A stretch of 64,000 nucleotides of DNA. Source: Ostrinia nubilalis (Eukaryota; Arthropoda; Insecta; Lepidoptera; Crambidae). Of this stretch, positions 59,001-64,000 are shown one piece after another. Made by a program: the position numbers and the translations under genes. Position 1 is the first letter of the stretch; the number at the start of each line of letters is the position of its first letter. Where the stretch lies: the NCBI RefSeq assembly GCF_963855985.1, contig NC_087099.1:14848001-14912000 (forward strand), read 5' to 3'. A model generated the notes under the pieces. It worked only from the letters and a program-made list of their open reading frames with translations, did no database searches and was not told the DNA's origin.

Positions 59001-60217
59001 AATCTTCGGATTTATCGCTCGTACATTGAATATATTTATATTTTTAAAGACATAAGTACATATTGATTTAACTGTATAGATAAACCATTTTTTAAGGATA
59101 CTACAAATAGTTTTAATCATAATGTTCATGCCTGAATCTAAAAAATGTTACAAAATATATGCTGGGACAAAATTGACCCAGCGGCGCTTTTAGGGGGGTC
59201 GTAATCTTCGGCACTTCTAGTGTTAATAAAATATAGGTTATTAAGTACTCAATACAGAAATCAGCCGGCTCCTAGTCTAAAATTCTTATAATCGAAATTA
59301 AATGATTTAAACTACAAATAAAAATGATTCAAACAGTACTAGTTTTTAGGTTCAAATTCGACTGCTCTAGTGGACGCACGGAACGGCAACGTCGCAGTCG
59401 ACCCATATTATTTGAATTATTTGGCGGGAAAATAGTTTTTGGCTTTTAATTCTGAAACTAAGAGGCCTAGAGATTTGAAATTATGTCTCGTGTGTACTTC
59501 AATTATAACGAATTATTTGATCTTTAAAACGCAACTCTAACTTATACGGTTTTAATAATCCACCGTGTGTTACGTGTCACCAGCTTACACATACGTATCG
59601 GTTCGTAGTTCGAAAACGAATTGAAGTCGGGTTTTTTTATTCGACTTTAATTTATGAGATATAAAACATTGATGTAGCTTAAATATTTACGAAGATACAG
59701 ATGTGTAAGCTGGAGACACGGTACTCCAGCTCGCACATAGTTTTTTGATCGTGGTTTTAACAGTATTTGAGCTAAAGTCTTGAAAAGTGGAAAGCCTACT
59801 ATTTGGATTCGACTGTAATTTTTGAGGTATAATACATTATCGTAGCATAAATATTTACGAAGATACAGATGTGTCAGCTGGAGACACGTGTCCTCAGCTT
59901 ACACATAGAAAACAACTCATAGTTATGAAGTTCTAATGGCTCTAATTGAATGACTGAGAGGTTTGATGACTCTAATTAGGCTTTTATTGATGGTATACTT
60001 GGAATTGCTCTAGGGCCAATGAGGAAGTTGGAGACATTCTCTTGCTTCAGCTAGGTCAAAATACCAAGGTATTCTAGCATATGTTTACGAAAGGTGTTAT
60101 CTAATAAATTAGTTAAACCAAGATTACCTCAAGATCATCATTATTGTCGCTTGCATCACCAGACTTGTCAGTGCTAGAGGACGGCGTTTGCCTGTCCACG
60201 GTAAGGTAACTCATCAT
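32036..60217 (-). CDS. BTB-BACK domain protein, BTBD17-like (14 exons)
   Basis: Exons on the minus strand, in order of translation: 60128-60217 (or from 60242), 51417-51557, 42902-42999, 42177-42258, 41568-41687, 40301-40437, 37298-37414, 36600-36712, 35721-35880, 34263-34377, 33411-33518, 32922-33010, 32533-32649 and 32036-32114. All junctions agree in phase (522 codons, no stop yet). An acidic Ser-rich N terminus precedes a BTB domain (residues ~40-140: DLVLEVAGVGYPVHRLILC, SLADKYNVK), a BACK-like helical region (~140-260: LQQSDLVLHNEMSLY) and a C-terminal beta-rich part (LYPKGVWFRKSLLIVWAG). Domain order matches vertebrate BTBD17 as I remember it; role unknown, possibly an adaptor. The start is uncertain: the frame stays open upstream of MM at 60217 to an acceptor at 60243. 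The C terminus is not found; 29664-29862 is a candidate. Introns hold most of the nested transposons. Confidence 0.82.
32165..32375 (-). mobile_element. non-autonomous Helitron
   Basis: Read on the minus strand it starts tctatactaatattataaat and ends ggcggaaagctag. The internal text has cgattttgatgaactttggc and gacgcgcgcgataaag. It lies in the intron between the last two BTB-gene exons. Confidence 0.85.
33209..33398 (+). repeat. RTE-like LINE 3' end, plus orientation
   Basis: Contains ggaaaacgcagcgtgggaca, a degenerate PPTRWTADLIK coding stretch, gttcagcagtgaacgtcct, and ends in gatgatgatgatt. The opposite orientation to the four other copies shows that it is dispersed. Confidence 0.7.
33956..34175 (+). 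mobile_element. non-autonomous Helitron, well preserved 3' end
   Basis: Starts tctatactaataatataa and ends with the hairpin gcgggcgaagccgcgggc followed by ggaaagctag. This is the complete Helitron terminator: GC-rich hairpin, short spacer, CTAG. Confidence 0.9.
35186..35636. mobile_element. TA-flanked MITE
   Basis: The ends cagtcgcggaatgaaaaggt and its complement (35613-35636) are bordered by TA. About 450 bp; no transposase. It lies in the intron between BTB-gene exons 34263-34377 and 35721-35880. Confidence 0.75.
36380..36608 (-). repeat. tandem copies of a BTB-gene exon end and donor
   Basis: The 3' end of exon 36600-36712 (minus: GAGCTACCAGTCAG, donor gtatgc) recurs five times downstream in the intron at about 42-45-bp spacing. 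The plus-strand mark tagctc is at about 36391, 36434, 36481, 36523 and 36564, besides 36608 in the exon edge. Each unit also has ttatacagggtgttg-like text. Three copies keep a GT after the exon-like end. Confidence 0.88.
37989..38162 (-). repeat. RTE-like LINE 3' end fragment in the exon-end array
   Basis: Starts (cat)n on the plus strand, then gacgtccactgctgaacata and gtcgtcggtccaccttgtgg, ending cgttttccgg. This is the best-preserved of the five copies. Confidence 0.75.
39241..39433. mobile_element. MITE with aatgagggctatcg ends, copy 3
   Basis: A perfect outer inverted repeat, caatgagggctatcg and its complement. The internal text is shared with 20526-20741. It is inserted in the exon-end array. 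Confidence 0.8.
39833..40267. mobile_element. hAT-like MITE
   Basis: Begins cagcgttgccag and ends ctggcaacgctg, with the 8-bp duplication cctgtacc at 39825-39832 and 40268-40275. The interior repeats gtcccg motifs. It splits one unit of the exon-end array, so it is younger than the array. Confidence 0.9.
41003..41166 (+). repeat. tRNA-Lys-derived SINE
   Basis: The head resembles tRNA-Lys(CTT): an A-box-like tagccgaacggtgac, an anticodon-arm-like gactcttaatccg and a B box gaattcgagcccc, in the right order and spacing. A non-tRNA tail follows (gggctaacgggactattagt). A similar tail lies at about 34755-34815. It is not a functional tRNA, since the acceptor stem does not pair. Confidence 0.65.
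41180..41400 (+). mobile_element. non-autonomous Helitron
   Basis: Starts tctatactaatattataaat (the start motif is doubled just before it) and ends gggggcggaaagctag. The whole family core is present. It lies in the intron between BTB-gene exons at 40301 and 41568. Confidence 0.85.
42377..42533. mobile_element. small inverted-repeat element
   Basis: The ends are taaaggtagcctttcgaact and its near-complement, with gtcacagacgcagcgtctt inverted inside; an extra inner copy of the end is at about 42462-42480. It lies in the intron between BTB-gene exons 42177-42258 and 42902-42999. Confidence 0.65.
42679..42872. mobile_element. GC-rich MITE
   Basis: The ends taggcgattatcacac and its complement (about 42855-42872) continue into an imperfect inverted core of accgcgctccgccgcgg. 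No coding capacity. Confidence 0.7.
43460..43631 (-). pseudogene. C-terminal end of LINE ORF2, separated by a hAT
   Basis: On the minus strand, 56 codons from the 8-bp duplication to TAA encode a tail with LTHVLGPKVYNRLPKIVK and SFKFQLKKWLIEPAFY, the short C-terminal domain after RT in CR1/Jockey-type proteins. It continues the frame of 46643-49443 once the inserted element and one target copy are taken out. Confidence 0.88.
43944..44872. mobile_element. mariner-like element fragment
   Basis: The left end cagggtagcccagaagaaaa matches that of 30175-31062 and is preceded by TA. The right part continues as in that copy up to gagtatactctgctcataag, then the copy stops at the palindromic repeat starting at about 44872. 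A GC-rich MITE interrupts it at 44152. Confidence 0.75.
44152..44788. mobile_element. very GC-rich palindromic MITE, possibly Harbinger-like
   Basis: Ends gctcctgcacacgacgc (44155 onward) and its complement are inverted, followed by long gcc/ggc-rich arms. TTA at the right junction, and comparison with the intact mariner copy, suggest a 3-bp target, though the left copy is imperfect. Another palindrome is nested at about 44220-44613 (aaggcctcagcctcgagttt and its complement). Open frames here are low-complexity and not real genes. Confidence 0.75.
44872..46010. repeat. palindromic copies of the 17030-17500 repeat
   Basis: 44872-45225 and 45475-45835 are inverted copies (shared text ttcggcaaagtagaaaatat and ggctgcccctcttccttgta). 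45836-46010 continues with the gggggcccccaccacttaag segment of the 17-kb copy. The roughly 250-bp spacer contains cgcgctaatctcaagaatta, a text also found at 55295-55320. Confidence 0.75.
46643..49443 (-). pseudogene. LINE ORF2 main part: endonuclease and reverse transcriptase
   Basis: About 930 codons are open. An APE-type endonuclease comes first (CHQNIASL, AVTEHWL, VIVGDFNINC, CLDHVYTN), then a linker. The reverse transcriptase follows (YRPVSVIPAIAKIFE, DLSKAFDVADH, MGVAQGSSVSNILFS, and the catalytic MYADDIAAI), then a thumb region ending NTRFAEALVSTAG. No stop or frameshift is visible, so the copy was recent when the hAT-like elements landed. The true start lies beyond the insertion at 49444-50179, in a frame that overlaps ORF1 (GGANETTTADTEPSAQRMRM). 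The reading frame ends in the left hAT-like element. Confidence 0.93.
49444..50179. mobile_element. 736-bp hAT-like MITE inside the LINE
   Basis: Begins cagggttgccaactc and ends gagttggcaacactg. The 8-bp duplication catacgca is exact at 49436-49443 and 50180-50187. Inside, tacgtagatctacgtatttt occurs near both ends, and 49701-49847 is the dispersed cgatttttgccatgttgga repeat. Confidence 0.93.
50226..51107 (-). CDS. LINE ORF1 (Gag-like) protein, 293 aa
   Basis: The first ORF of the LINE, on the minus strand. The N-terminal part (about residues 1-75) looks like a coiled coil (KKMTTLAAKITTQSSLIEAL, TITEQKRVIHILST). A basic Ser/Thr-rich middle follows, then a C-terminal domain (about 205-275) with QAWSFKPETSTEMVISYLNK and FIIGVPERLFEQFKSPAVWP, as in ORF1 proteins of Daphne/CR1-type elements that lack zinc knuckles. 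The stop TGA overlaps the ORF2 frame. It presumably binds the element's RNA. The start is the first of two nearby Met codons (MRKMSKF). Confidence 0.85.
   Translation of the reverse strand: MRKMSKFNVESAFSELLKKMTTLAAKITTQSSLIEALTKKIDSQQQTIDNNTATITEQKRVIHILSTKVNDYCTKSKSEKDVLVNVSTARRESASATETTVSTEGPSSHQKLTDRARRATQRKERVATKGAAPLHKRERSATRTVATTPRTSHSPAGGPSEGNTNTPSMIDQEKWQPVNSRRKHRKSTKQVITGTGEEDELLQTIERTKYIQAWSFKPETSTEMVISYLNKITKCEDYYVEKRQLKTDRHAAFIIGVPERLFEQFKSPAVWPPRVKVSEWFLARPRSQQRGSE
53022..53768 (+). mobile_element. Helitron copy interrupted by a P-like element
   Basis: Starts tctatactaatattataaa. The family core breaks at cactgaac (53084) and resumes at 53666 (agattttgatgaaatttggc), running to about 53768, where the 3' hairpin and CTAG are missing. 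Confidence 0.75.
53085..53665 (+). mobile_element. P-superfamily-like element with a THAP start exon
   Basis: Perfect 11-bp ends caatgatatta and taatatcattg are flanked by the 8-bp duplication cactgaac (53077-53084, 53666-53673). At 53259 an ATG opens the peptide MPSCVFRKCTNYDSK..GISYHT, the first half of a THAP zinc finger (C-x4-C-x-N..YH), followed directly by gtgatt, a possible donor. P-element transposases begin with a THAP domain, and P elements make 8-bp duplications. The remaining transposase is deleted. Confidence 0.75.
53889..54108. repeat. dispersed repeat, two tandem partial copies
   Basis: Contains aactgtcctatcgatgacat, the cgatttttgccatgttggaa core and ggtgggacagttcag, with a second shorter copy from about 54057. 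The same family lies at 49701-49847 and 29565-29645. Confidence 0.65.
54553..54753. mobile_element. 201-bp palindromic MITE
   Basis: The ends tagggtaaggtggggcacaa and its complement are near perfect, and the inner arms (gcatatttctccgtcccttt) also pair. The terminal TA may be the target duplication, suggesting a mariner-related MITE. Confidence 0.85.
54799..55835. mobile_element. 1.0-kb terminal-inverted-repeat element
   Basis: The ends aggtttccggc and ggcggaaacct are flanked by cgggtcgg (54791-54798, 55836-55843), suggesting an 8-bp duplication and a hAT-like class. gggacc/ggtccc motifs lie near both ends. A poly-T tract of about 14 sits near the left end. Exact borders are uncertain by 1-2 bp. 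Confidence 0.65.
56560..57125. repeat. three copies of a ~120-bp unit, one inverted
   Basis: Direct copies at about 56575-56690 and 56750-56855 and an inverted copy at about 57015-57125 share aggttacagaataaactgga and tcaatgtttcc..ttccatacattt. They look like the arms of a foldback element. No coding role is evident. Confidence 0.7.
57378..59222. mobile_element. piggyBac-like non-autonomous element
   Basis: The ends cactagaaaggccgcc and cggcacttctagtg are flanked by TTAA on both sides (57374-57377, 59223-59226), the piggyBac target. The subterminal motifs gcgccactgggtcatttttg and aattgacccagcggcgc are inverted. No transposase frame is seen. The middle (58500-59000) holds a 90-codon frame with no recognised domain. 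Confidence 0.82.
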
Positions 60218-60698
60218 TCCACACTTGCTTATATCCTCATCTCTATAAATTATAAACACACAGTTGTATAAAATTCACTAAAATAAATATGGATTATTTT
60301 GATTAATTTATAACAAACATTCTTCCACCAATTTCACAGCTTTTTATATCAGCTGGTCTGTCATTAATGTCAAAGTGACATTATACTTTTTTTTAAGCAA
60401 ATGCATACAAAAAGATTATTCCGACTTCAACATAATTATCTTTTTTTCAGTTCCACAAAATCAAAATCGTTATGTCAAACCACGTATTACGGAACGTGCA
60501 AGTCATGGCGTGTACTTGTGTGAAAAATGTTTGTTTGTTTTGATTTAAAAATTTGAAGAAAAAATACCTTCTACGAATTGTTTTGATGCAAAGAACCGTT
60601 TAAAATTCATAAGTACGTCATGTAGCATAAAGTTCCATCACCAAAATAATGTTAAAACTATTGAGTGTAACAAGTGGATATTATTCATAACTGGTTAT

Positions 60699-61810
60699 TA
60701 GGGTGTCCCATAAATGGCCGAAAAAAAATTTTTTTTAGATATTGAAATGCATACCCTCTATTTCTTTTAGTACTACTCAGACTTAGTTAAATACAAAATA
60801 TCATCTTCCTACGTCAACATTAACCCGTGCCGACTGAGCTCTGAAGATTTTGAAAAATGCTGGTTTTACCCCTTTGGTTATGTAGCTTAATCAATTAAAA
60901 TATTTAAATTTTATAAAATATTTATATAAAGAAGATATCAGACAATATATTTTACCTTTGAGGGTCCCTTTTTTACATTCTGGATACAGATTTCCATGCT
61001 CCTGAATATTGGCCTGATTTTTGCTACACTGTGCCTAGCAAAAATAGCTTTTTCTCTTCCTTTTCAGTGATCAAACAATGTAAATCTTGCATAAGCTTTA
61101 TAGCTCTCTCAGCTGTATCATTAACTACCCTTAAAGAAAGCACTTTTTTGCTTTTAAATAGGCAACATCTTCATCTCATTTAGAAATGGGTCTCAGGGGA
61201 AAATTCTTATCAATTTTCAATGAAAAAAATAAATGTATAGTCTTGACAGACACTAAATCATTCAATGGGTTTCCAGCAACAATAAATAAGGCAGTATTAT
61301 TATCAATTCATTAAAAACATGATAAAAAAATTAGTACTAGTCCTATTTACCATAGAAATTATCATACCTTCTTCAGATGGAATGTATATCTTCCCAGAAT
61401 CATACATACTCTCTCTTTGTACTTTTACTACAGTATTGACGGTGTTTGTTCATTACCTTCATCATCAAAGAGTGATAAAACGGCAATTTCTTCTGACATG
61501 AAGTAACAAAGATTTTGACTAAACTTGCTCAAGGCTGCTTTGGAAATCAATTTGTCAACACTCTCATATACCTTTTGGAAAGTGGATGTCAAGAGTTCCT
61601 TAAGGCTTTCATCAGAGCTGGTAAGTTGGTCGTGATGATTAACCGCCGCCGCACCGCTACTGCCGCGCAACATGTTTCGATGCAAGTCGGCACGGGTTAT
61701 CGTACTCCAAATAAAGTAAAAATTTATTTCTGAGTGTTTTAGAGGCAAACGAACAAAACTAAGACCTATGCGTTACAAATTTAAAACTTTGAAAATTATG
61801 GGACACCCTA
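60699..61810 (-). mobile_element. 1.1-kb DNA transposon with decayed transposase
   Basis: Ends tagggtgtcccataa and ttatgggacacccta are perfect and flanked by the 8-bp duplication ctggttat (60691-60698, 61811-61818). On the minus strand, separated frames encode LKELLTSTFQKVYESVDKLI and later RVVNDTAERAIKLMQDLHCL, resembling the C-terminal part of uncharacterised insect transposases with a VVNDxAER motif. The class (hAT, P or other with 8-bp targets) is not resolved. It lies between the BTB gene's first exon and the divergent gene at 61872. Confidence 0.82.
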
Positions 61811-61871
61811 CTGGTTATGTAAAGATTTATCTGATTACAGCAAGTAAAAAGGTGCTTATCTATTAACTGAG

Positions 61872-62447
61872 ATGGGTCTTAAGAAGAAAAAGAATGTTAT
61901 TGTGCTCGCGGCATGCGTTTTTATAAGTTTTATCTTGTACCAGTTGTACTTCTTTTTGACGATCACATCTGAAACCGCTGCCGGCTTTAAAATAGTAACC
62001 GTGATAGATCATTCCAAATTGGATCCAAAAGAACATATTCGTTCAGAAGCAGATAAGTACATAAACGAAAATGGCATCATAAGAGGTGTGCATTATGCCT
62101 TGATGCCGAAATATCGGCCAGATTCAAACATGCAATTCAAATGTCTGAACTCCGATCAAAGAATACCGTTTGAGCAAGTTAACGATGACTATTGCGACTG
62201 TGATGACTCTTCAGATGAACCGAGCACAACTGCCTGTGTAAACGGCACCTTTTTTTGCGACACCCAATATCCAAGCAAGCAGGTAGCCTACAACAATGTG
62301 CCATCAAATAAAGTCAACGATGGAATCTGTGACTGCTGCGATGGCTCTGATGAATGGCTACATGCACCTCATCAAAAAATATTATCTCAGAGCCACAAAA
62401 ATTACAGACATTATGTGACAAAGTGTCCTAGTCGATGTTTTAAATAA
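61872..62447 (+). CDS. PRKCSH-like (glucosidase II beta N-terminal) membrane protein, 191 aa
   Basis: A single-exon gene with ATG after a purine (tgagATGG). A basic start (MGLKKKKN) precedes one hydrophobic segment (about residues 9-31), which suggests a type II signal anchor. The lumenal part holds two cysteine-rich acidic repeats (FEQVNDDYCDCDDSSDEPS and NKVNDGICDCCDGSDEW), the LDL-receptor-A-like calcium sites at the start of glucosidase II beta. In the full protein these pair with the catalytic alpha subunit in the ER. Here the protein ends after the repeats (SRCFK), lacking the coiled coil, the MRH lectin domain and an ER-retention tail. It may be a short paralogue, known in other insects by my recollection, or a retrocopy. 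There is an N-glycosylation site NGT. Function unknown. Confidence 0.85.
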   Translation: MGLKKKKNVIVLAACVFISFILYQLYFFLTITSETAAGFKIVTVIDHSKLDPKEHIRSEADKYINENGIIRGVHYALMPKYRPDSNMQFKCLNSDQRIPFEQVNDDYCDCDDSSDEPSTTACVNGTFFCDTQYPSKQVAYNNVPSNKVNDGICDCCDGSDEWLHAPHQKILSQSHKNYRHYVTKCPSRCFK

Positions 62448-64000
62448 ATTTTGTGTCCTTAAAACCAAATTGTAAAATATTTGTTAGCATTTGGCAACTA
62501 CTTGTTTAAACTGTAAAAAGGTATATTGTCTTTATTCAAGTACCTACTAAGTACTGATGATTGTAAAGATATAGATAATTCATAAAATTAAGTAATAACA
62601 TTCCTATACTTTTGATTATTGTAATATTTGTTATATCTGTTTGAATGGTAAGCCTTATACAATTTTTTTTCCTGTATAATTTAATAATTTTAAAGTGCCT
62701 CAATATTACTTTTAAAATAAGTACCTAATCCTTATTAAAATTTTGGCAAGATAAGATAATGTTTGGAAAATGATCATAGTATCAATTTTCTGTGCCAATA
62801 ATGCTTGTCTTCTTTTTTCACCAGACTTAGCTGAATAAAATATTGTTCATTGGCAACAAAAGTTTTACAACCCAAAAATCTGTAAATCTACAACACTATT
62901 TTATTTGAATTTCATTGTTGTATCATTGGGGTTGTGCAAGTATCTAAATCATTTATTTTAAATGTTATTTTTAATTAAATAAATACCTACTGTATACATG
63001 AATGAAGTTGTCATCTTCATACTGTGAAACTTAGATGTGAAATTACAAAACATAATTTGAACCAACTGTAGGTAGGCCAAGGATGTGCGCCGCGATAAGC
63101 TTGTATCGCGCCATTTTATCGATTTCACGTGATAAGCCCATACGTTTGTCGAATAAAATCATCCATTAGATTTTATCACGCACAGCGCAACTCAAAGGGA
63201 GCGCACTCCACTGTGCCAATACGCATTATAAAATTGTAAAATAAATGTTTTTCATTCTTATCAACGTGTATGTAAAATATTTCTACTTAATAGAGATTTA
63301 TTAAGAAGACTGAATTAATAAAAATAAATTATTATGAACTCAACATTGTTTTGATATTTGAAAACGAATTACCTAAATACCTAATGTTATAAGGGAGATC
63401 TAAACTTTGATTACGGCCTTGCTCTACTACCATTCTCCAAAAAAGAAAAAGCTCGGGCACCTCGGGCCTTGCTCTGTGACTCGGGCAGGGAATCGAACCC
63501 GCATGATTTTGTTGGTGCAATAGTTGGGTTGGTGCTCTGTGGTGTGCCGTGAGAGAAAGAGAAGGAAAGTATTTTTTTATGTGACCACAGATCCATAACT
63601 GTGTATTATATGTGTATGTGACACTGACATCTAGAAAAATCTATCTATATTAGTGATGTTAGTAGTTATTTCTTTATAAATCGATTATTAAAATCGCATT
63701 CAATCGTAAAGTAAAAGTTTAGCCAATCAAGTTTTCGAATGGTTTAACCTTTTACTTTTGTGTGGATATTTTCCAAAGAATAATGAAAGAAGTTGTATTC
63801 TTACTAAAGTACAGTAATAATTCATGGCAAAAACCTTTAGAGATGCGCCATTAGAATAAATAAATGCTAAAAGAACGATCGTAATCGTATTCATAATCGT
63901 AACCCTTCATTGTTTTATGTTTAAATAATTGTTCTAGCACACATACATATTAAATGAATATGAATTACATAAAATGTAATAATAAACAAAATTAAACCTT
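62448..64000. other. AT-rich intergenic stretch, no gene seen
   Basis: The start is probably the 3' UTR of the 191-aa gene, with AATAAA at 62833-62838. Near 63070-63180 two decayed gcgataag/tatcgcg motifs occur. At 63475-63505 gggaatcgaacccgcatg is a B-box-like motif on the minus strand, but no full tRNA can be folded. Nothing else is supported. Confidence 0.5.

Larger units (their letters stand above)
52120..60044. mobile_element. 7.9-kb element with ~830-bp inverted termini, 6-bp TSD
   Basis: Left arm about 52120-52960 and right arm about 59227-60044 are inverted copies, starting caagagaatgtctccaactt and ending with its complement. The flanking cttcag is duplicated (52114-52119, 60045-60050). 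The arms share tccagcttacacatctgtat-like text twice each. No transposase, integrase or polymerase is visible between them; the inside is a stack of other elements. A 6-bp duplication with very long termini fits a gutted Polinton/Maverick-type or another large foldback element. Class is uncertain. It fills most of BTB-gene intron 1. Confidence 0.85.

Noticed and set aside
63416..63580. A tRNA-like B box and a 61-codon frame
   Set aside because: Only the B box matches; no A box at the right distance and no cloverleaf.

Overview
The window looks like moth or butterfly (Lepidoptera) nuclear DNA: AT-rich, genes split by GT-AG introns, and full of repeat families typical of that order (Helitrons ending in CTAG after a GC-rich hairpin, RTE-like LINE ends, a tRNA-Lys-derived SINE, foldback MITEs). 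All gene models below were built by hand from splice sites and reading phase. No alignment or database search was run, so family names rest on recognised motifs.

Genes, left to right. (1) 15-1939 (+): the last five exons of an SV2-like major facilitator transporter, open on the left. (2) 10307-13875 (+): a complete 10-exon, 503-aa paralogue of it. (3) 14244-24855 (+): a 7-exon, 374-aa extended-SDR NAD(P)-binding protein. (4) About 32036-60217 (-): a BTB-BACK protein resembling vertebrate BTBD17, with 14 phase-consistent exons (522 codons so far) and a possible further exon at 29664-29862. (5) 61872-62447 (+): an intronless 191-aa membrane-anchored protein with a PRKCSH-like (glucosidase II beta N-terminal) region, divergent from gene 4. 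The genes do not form an obvious pathway; the two transporters are a tandem duplicate pair.

The most unusual signal is shared by genes 3 and 4. In five places the 3' end of an exon, its 5' splice site and some following intron are tandemly repeated inside the intron: SDR exons 3, 5 and 6, and the BTB exons at 40301-40437 and 36600-36712. Some SDR copies keep an upstream acceptor, an open frame, a donor and a compatible phase, so they could act as alternative exons. Others are frameshifted.

Much of the rest is nested transposable elements whose order can be read from target-site duplications (TSDs). Examples are: a LINE inside a hAT MITE inside an older terminal-inverted-repeat element (6023-8285); a mariner-like element inside a hAT-like element (29875-31490); a two-ORF CR1/Jockey-group LINE split by two hAT-like elements with perfect 8-bp TSDs (43268-51165); and a 7.9-kb element with about 830-bp inverted termini and a 6-bp TSD (52120-60044). 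The last one holds P-like, piggyBac-like, hAT-like, Helitron and mariner-like insertions in the longest BTB-gene intron.
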